A stretch of 64,000 nucleotides of DNA, from assembly GCA_947623745.1 (NCBI GenBank), contig CANQHN010000011.1, forward strand, positions 1 to 64,000, given 5' to 3'. The stretch is from an uncultured Oscillospiraceae bacterium (GTDB taxonomy: Bacteria > Bacillota > Clostridia > Oscillospirales > Oscillospiraceae). Positions 61,341-64,000 of this stretch are shown here, piece by piece (positions within the stretch are counted from its first letter, which is position 1; the number at the start of each line of letters is the position of its first letter). The position numbers were made by a program, and so were the translations under genes. The notes beneath the pieces were generated by a model, which did no database searches, was not told the DNA's origin, and saw nothing but the letters and a program-made list of their open reading frames with translations.

Positions 61341-62219
61341 ATGACGTTTGAGAAGCTGAAGAAAAAATGGAAGCGGTTCAACCGGCGCGGGGCCCTGTTC
61401 CTGCTGTTTTTGGGCGCGTTCTGCCTGTTCAGCGGCCTGTACGCCTTCGACCTGTGGCGCGCCGGGAGAGAGGCGCGGGCCTTTGAAAAGCTTGCCGCCC
61501 AGGTGGAGGCGGCCGCCCCGGTCGCCCCATCCGTCCCTGCCCAGCCGGAGCAGGAACCCGAACCCGAGCCAGAGCCGGAGCCGGAGCCCACGCCAGAGGA
61601 GCTGCTGGCCGCCCGGCTGGCGGCCTATGGGGAGCTGCGGGAGGAGAATCCCGACTTCTACGGCTGGATCTCCATCGAGGGGACGGAGCTCAATTATCCC
61701 GTGATGCACACCCCCTCAGAGCCGGAGCGCTACCTGCGCCGGTCGTTCGACGGCAAGTATTCCGTCAGCGGCACCCCGTTCCTGGACGGGGCCTGCTATG
61801 AGGGCTGCGGGAACTACATCGTCTACGGCCACATGATGAAAAACGGCACCATGTTTGCCGCTTTGAAGGACTACACCAGCGAGGACTTCTGGCGGGAGCA
61901 CCCGGTCATCCGCTTCGACACCCCGGAGCGGGCGGCGGAGTACGAGGTGCTGGCCGCCTTCTACTCCCGGGCGTACTACGTCAACGAGACGGGGGTGTTC
62001 CGGTACTACCGCTACACCGACCTGACCGACCCGGCAGTTTTTGAGGAATATCTGGCGGGTGTGCGGGCCGCCGCCCTCTACGACACGGGGGTGGAGGTCC
62101 AGTACGGCGACGAGCTGCTCACCCTGTCCACCTGCAGCTACCACACTGACAACGGCCGGTTTGTGGTGGTGGCCCGAAAGTTTGACTGTGGAGAAGACAG
62201 CTGTGAAAACTATGGATAA
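61341..62219 (+). CDS. srtB: Class B sortase
   Basis: A 292-residue membrane sortase. It has an N-terminal anchor (about 19-37), a Pro-Glu repeat linker (about 70-90) and a catalytic domain with His in Val-Tyr-Gly-His-Met, Cys in Leu-Ser-Thr-Cys-Ser-Tyr and Arg in Asn-Gly-Arg-Phe-Val-Val-Val-Ala-Arg, the class B pattern. Sortases cut a C-terminal signal of surface proteins and join it to the wall. The giant protein just upstream is its likely substrate. The ribosome site (GGTG) is weak, so it may depend on reading from upstream. Confidence 0.92.
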   Translation: MTFEKLKKKWKRFNRRGALFLLFLGAFCLFSGLYAFDLWRAGREARAFEKLAAQVEAAAPVAPSVPAQPEQEPEPEPEPEPEPTPEELLAARLAAYGELREENPDFYGWISIEGTELNYPVMHTPSEPERYLRRSFDGKYSVSGTPFLDGACYEGCGNYIVYGHMMKNGTMFAALKDYTSEDFWREHPVIRFDTPERAAEYEVLAAFYSRAYYVNETGVFRYYRYTDLTDPAVFEEYLAGVRAAALYDTGVEVQYGDELLTLSTCSYHTDNGRFVVVARKFDCGEDSCENYG

Positions 62220-62324
62220 AAGGCCGATAGGGAAATGAAGCAAATTTGCAGGAAAGGAAATGGGAAAACCGAAAAGCAGCCAGCAGGCAGACACAGCTGG
62301 CCGAGGGAAGAATATATATCGAAC

Positions 62325-62744
62325 TCATTTTTCCGAGAGAATAATAGCCGCTTTGGAAAGATCCTCCCAGTTCAGGCGTTGCCCACAGCGATCACAGTAG
62401 GCTTGGAATTCCCGTTCCATGGTAGTTCTGCACTGGGGACAGACAGGAAAGCTGGCGAGCCCATAGGGGTAAGAGTAACGGAAGCAGCGGATATGTGTTA
62501 CAGGCATGGGGATGCGAAAGACCATCTCCCTCCAGGCAGGTGAGGGAATGAGTAAATCGTTTGGCGTCAGTTCAAAGCCAACACAGAGTTTTTCCAGCGT
62601 AGAAACCGTCGGCGTGGTCTTGCCTCTGGCAATATCACCGAAATACCGGGAACTGAGGCCGCATTGTTCAGAAGCGGCTTCATAGCTGAGTTTGCGGATA
62701 TCGCAGAGCTGGAGGACTGAGGTGGATAAATTGTCTAAAAACAT
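62325..62744 (-). CDS. XRE-type regulator with C-terminal zinc ribbon
   Basis: A 139-residue protein. Residues about 7-65 form a Cro/C1 HTH (Leu-Ser-Tyr-Glu-Ala-Ala-Ser-Glu-Gln-Cys-Gly-Leu-Ser, Thr-Pro-Thr-Val-Ser-Thr-Leu-Glu-Lys-Leu). A linker leads to a zinc ribbon (Cys-Pro-Gln-Cys, Cys-Asp-Arg-Cys-Gly; about 102-121). It is convergent with the sortase gene and divergent from the AP2 gene at 62974, one of which it may control. Ribosome site AAAGAGAG is only moderate. Confidence 0.8.
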   Translation of the reverse strand: MFLDNLSTSVLQLCDIRKLSYEAASEQCGLSSRYFGDIARGKTTPTVSTLEKLCVGFELTPNDLLIPSPAWREMVFRIPMPVTHIRCFRYSYPYGLASFPVCPQCRTTMEREFQAYCDRCGQRLNWEDLSKAAIILSEK

Positions 62745-62973
62745 CTAAACCGCTCTCTTTCTGTCAAAAGATGCTTTTAGAGTATGGGCAATATGCTTCC
62801 ACCTCAAGGAAGGATGCTTCACAAATTTTTCAAATTAGAGAAATACTCCTTCATTTTGTCGCAGCAGAGGCACAGGAAAATGGGTTGAGCAGCGCTCCCC
62901 ACCATTGAAACGGGGCAAAGCCTGAGATGCGGCGGATAAGCTTTCCTGTGGATGAGATTATGGGGGGCATGAG

Positions 62974-63918
62974 ATGAATCGGCGTTCCCTGATCGGGCAG
63001 CGGTTCGGCCGCCTGACCGTGCTGGAGGACTCCGGCGAACGAAAAAACCGGCTGACCGTCTGGCGCTGCCGCTGCAACTGCGGCGGCGAGCGACTGGTGC
63101 CGACCAACGGCCTCACCAGCGGCACGGTCACGGACTGCGGCTGTGTCCCAAAAGCGCCAGTGACGAACCGTACAGCGGAGGACCTGACTGGGCGGAGATT
63201 TGGCAGCCTCACGGTCCTGTACCGGATGGAGAACCGAAAAAAGCGGACCCAGTGGATGTGCCGGTGCGACTGCGGGAATCAACATCCGGTCACTTCACTG
63301 GACCTCAAGCAGGGAAACGTGAAGAGCTGCGGATGCGAGAAATACGCCTGGACCGGCGGGGAGGATCTGACTGGCCGGCGGTTTGACCGGGTGGTGGCGC
63401 TCTATCCGGTGAGGAAGCCGCACAAGGGCACCAGCGCGCTGTGGCACTGCCGCTGTGACTGCGGCCGGGAGTTCGATACCGCGGCATACAGCCTTCTCAC
63501 CGGGGCGACGCACAGCTGCGGGTGTCTGACAAAGGAGCTGGGCGGCCAGCTCCATACATACCTCCACGAGTTGGAGGACACCTGCGTGGAATCCCTGATC
63601 AAATGTCAGAAGAACTTCAAGAACAACACATCAGGTTTTCGCGGTGTGACGGTGACCCGGAGGGGGACCTACCGTGTGACCATCAACTTTCAAAAACGCA
63701 ACTACTATCTCGGCACGTTCAAAACCTTTCAGGCCGCGTCGGATGCGCGGCTGGATGCGGAGAAGTCCCTCCACGCCGGTTTTGTCCAGGCCTACCAGGG
63801 CTGGCAGGAGCTGGCGGCCGCCGACCCGGCCTGGGCGGCGGACAACCCCTTCTACTACCGGGTGAAGCGGGAAAACGGGGCCTTTTGCGTCGAGACAAAC
63901 AGCCCGGACCGCCCGTAA
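62974..63918 (+). CDS. Triple zinc-knuckle protein with AP2 DNA-binding domain
   Basis: A 314-residue protein. Three repeats of about 55-60 residues each start Gly-Arg-Arg-Phe-Gly-x-Leu-Thr-Val-Leu and contain Cys-x-Cys-x-Cys-Gly and Ser-Cys-Gly-Cys, so each should bind zinc (about 8-62, 72-126, 131-185). An AP2-type domain follows (about 214-262; Ser-Gly-Phe-Arg-Gly-Val, Tyr-Arg-Val-Thr-Ile, Leu-Gly-Thr-Phe). AP2 domains are known in phage and element proteins, often with HNH nucleases, but no nuclease motif is visible here. A second gene with the same opening motif starts 34 bases downstream. Confidence 0.75.
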   Translation: MNRRSLIGQRFGRLTVLEDSGERKNRLTVWRCRCNCGGERLVPTNGLTSGTVTDCGCVPKAPVTNRTAEDLTGRRFGSLTVLYRMENRKKRTQWMCRCDCGNQHPVTSLDLKQGNVKSCGCEKYAWTGGEDLTGRRFDRVVALYPVRKPHKGTSALWHCRCDCGREFDTAAYSLLTGATHSCGCLTKELGGQLHTYLHELEDTCVESLIKCQKNFKNNTSGFRGVTVTRRGTYRVTINFQKRNYYLGTFKTFQAASDARLDAEKSLHAGFVQAYQGWQELAAADPAWAADNPFYYRVKRENGAFCVETNSPDRP

Positions 63919-63952
63919 CGTGCCGGCCGGCATAAGAAAAGAGAAGGTCAAA

Positions 63953-64000
63953 ATGGCACAGCAAACATTGGCAGGCTGCCGCTTCGGGAGCCTGACGGTC
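63953..64000 (+). CDS. Start of a second RFG-type zinc-knuckle protein, cut by the window end
   Basis: ATG 63953 follows GAGAAGG and encodes Ala-Gln-Gln-Thr-Leu-Ala-Gly-Cys-Arg-Phe-Gly-Ser-Leu-Thr-Val before the window ends. The Arg-Phe-Gly-Ser-Leu-Thr-Val motif is the same as in the three repeats of the previous gene, so the two are tandem paralogues. Confidence 0.7.
   Translation, partial: MAQQTLAGCRFGSLTV

Overview
The window is about 64 kb of GC-rich DNA, roughly 60% by eye, with the gene style of a gut Bacillota bacterium. Evidence includes strong Shine-Dalgarno sites, TTGACA/TATAAT promoters, a tandem glycine riboswitch, a CIRCE operator, BlaI/M56 genes, a class B sortase, and replication and relaxation genes of clostridial elements. 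A member of the Oscillospiraceae (Flavonifractor/Lawsonibacter-like) is the best guess, but no rRNA or housekeeping marker here proves it. No tRNA, rRNA or CRISPR array was recognised.

Region by region: 1-8.0 kb is an accessory/defence stretch. It holds a partial hypothetical gene, a cluster of perfect hairpins, a divergent XRE regulator/SLOG pair, a fused MmeI-type restriction-modification enzyme and an AT-rich STAND-like ATPase. 8.1-19.1 kb is a seven-gene, one-direction island of membrane Ser/Thr phosphosignalling proteins: two FHA proteins, two PP2C phosphatases, a lipoprotein trypsin-TM-FHA protein and two zinc-ribbon kinases with extracellular LRR or beta-helix-like domains. 19.2-41.0 kb is mostly chromosomal: a hypothetical gene with a likely CTG start, a riboswitch-controlled AGCS symporter, sirtuin/DUF308/Smr, a GH31-symporter pair, htpG under CIRCE, a blaI-M56 operon with three related lipoproteins, a zinc-ribbon/SH3 protein, a CbxX-type AAA ATPase, a cupin and mtaB.

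41.1-46.0 kb is a decayed mobile element. A promoter, RBS and the first codons of a host gene run into foreign DNA near 41.1 kb. A replication-relaxation gene, repA and a DUF5697-like gene are frameshifted, and a PIN/Phd toxin-antitoxin pair remains intact. A tyrosine integrase (46.3 kb) and an HU-like protein precede a 13-kb gene for a VWA/DUF11-repeat surface protein of about 4363 residues, followed by its probable class B sortase. The right edge has an XRE regulator and two tandem paralogous zinc-knuckle proteins, the first with an AP2 domain and the second cut by the window end.

The strongest candidates for something undescribed are the transmembrane FHA/kinase/phosphatase/protease island, the operon in which an M56 sensor tail has been reused as the N-terminus of three lipoproteins, and the giant repeat protein whose sorting signal reads PKTDD beside a class B sortase. 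These functions are inferred from domains and context; nothing was searched in a database.
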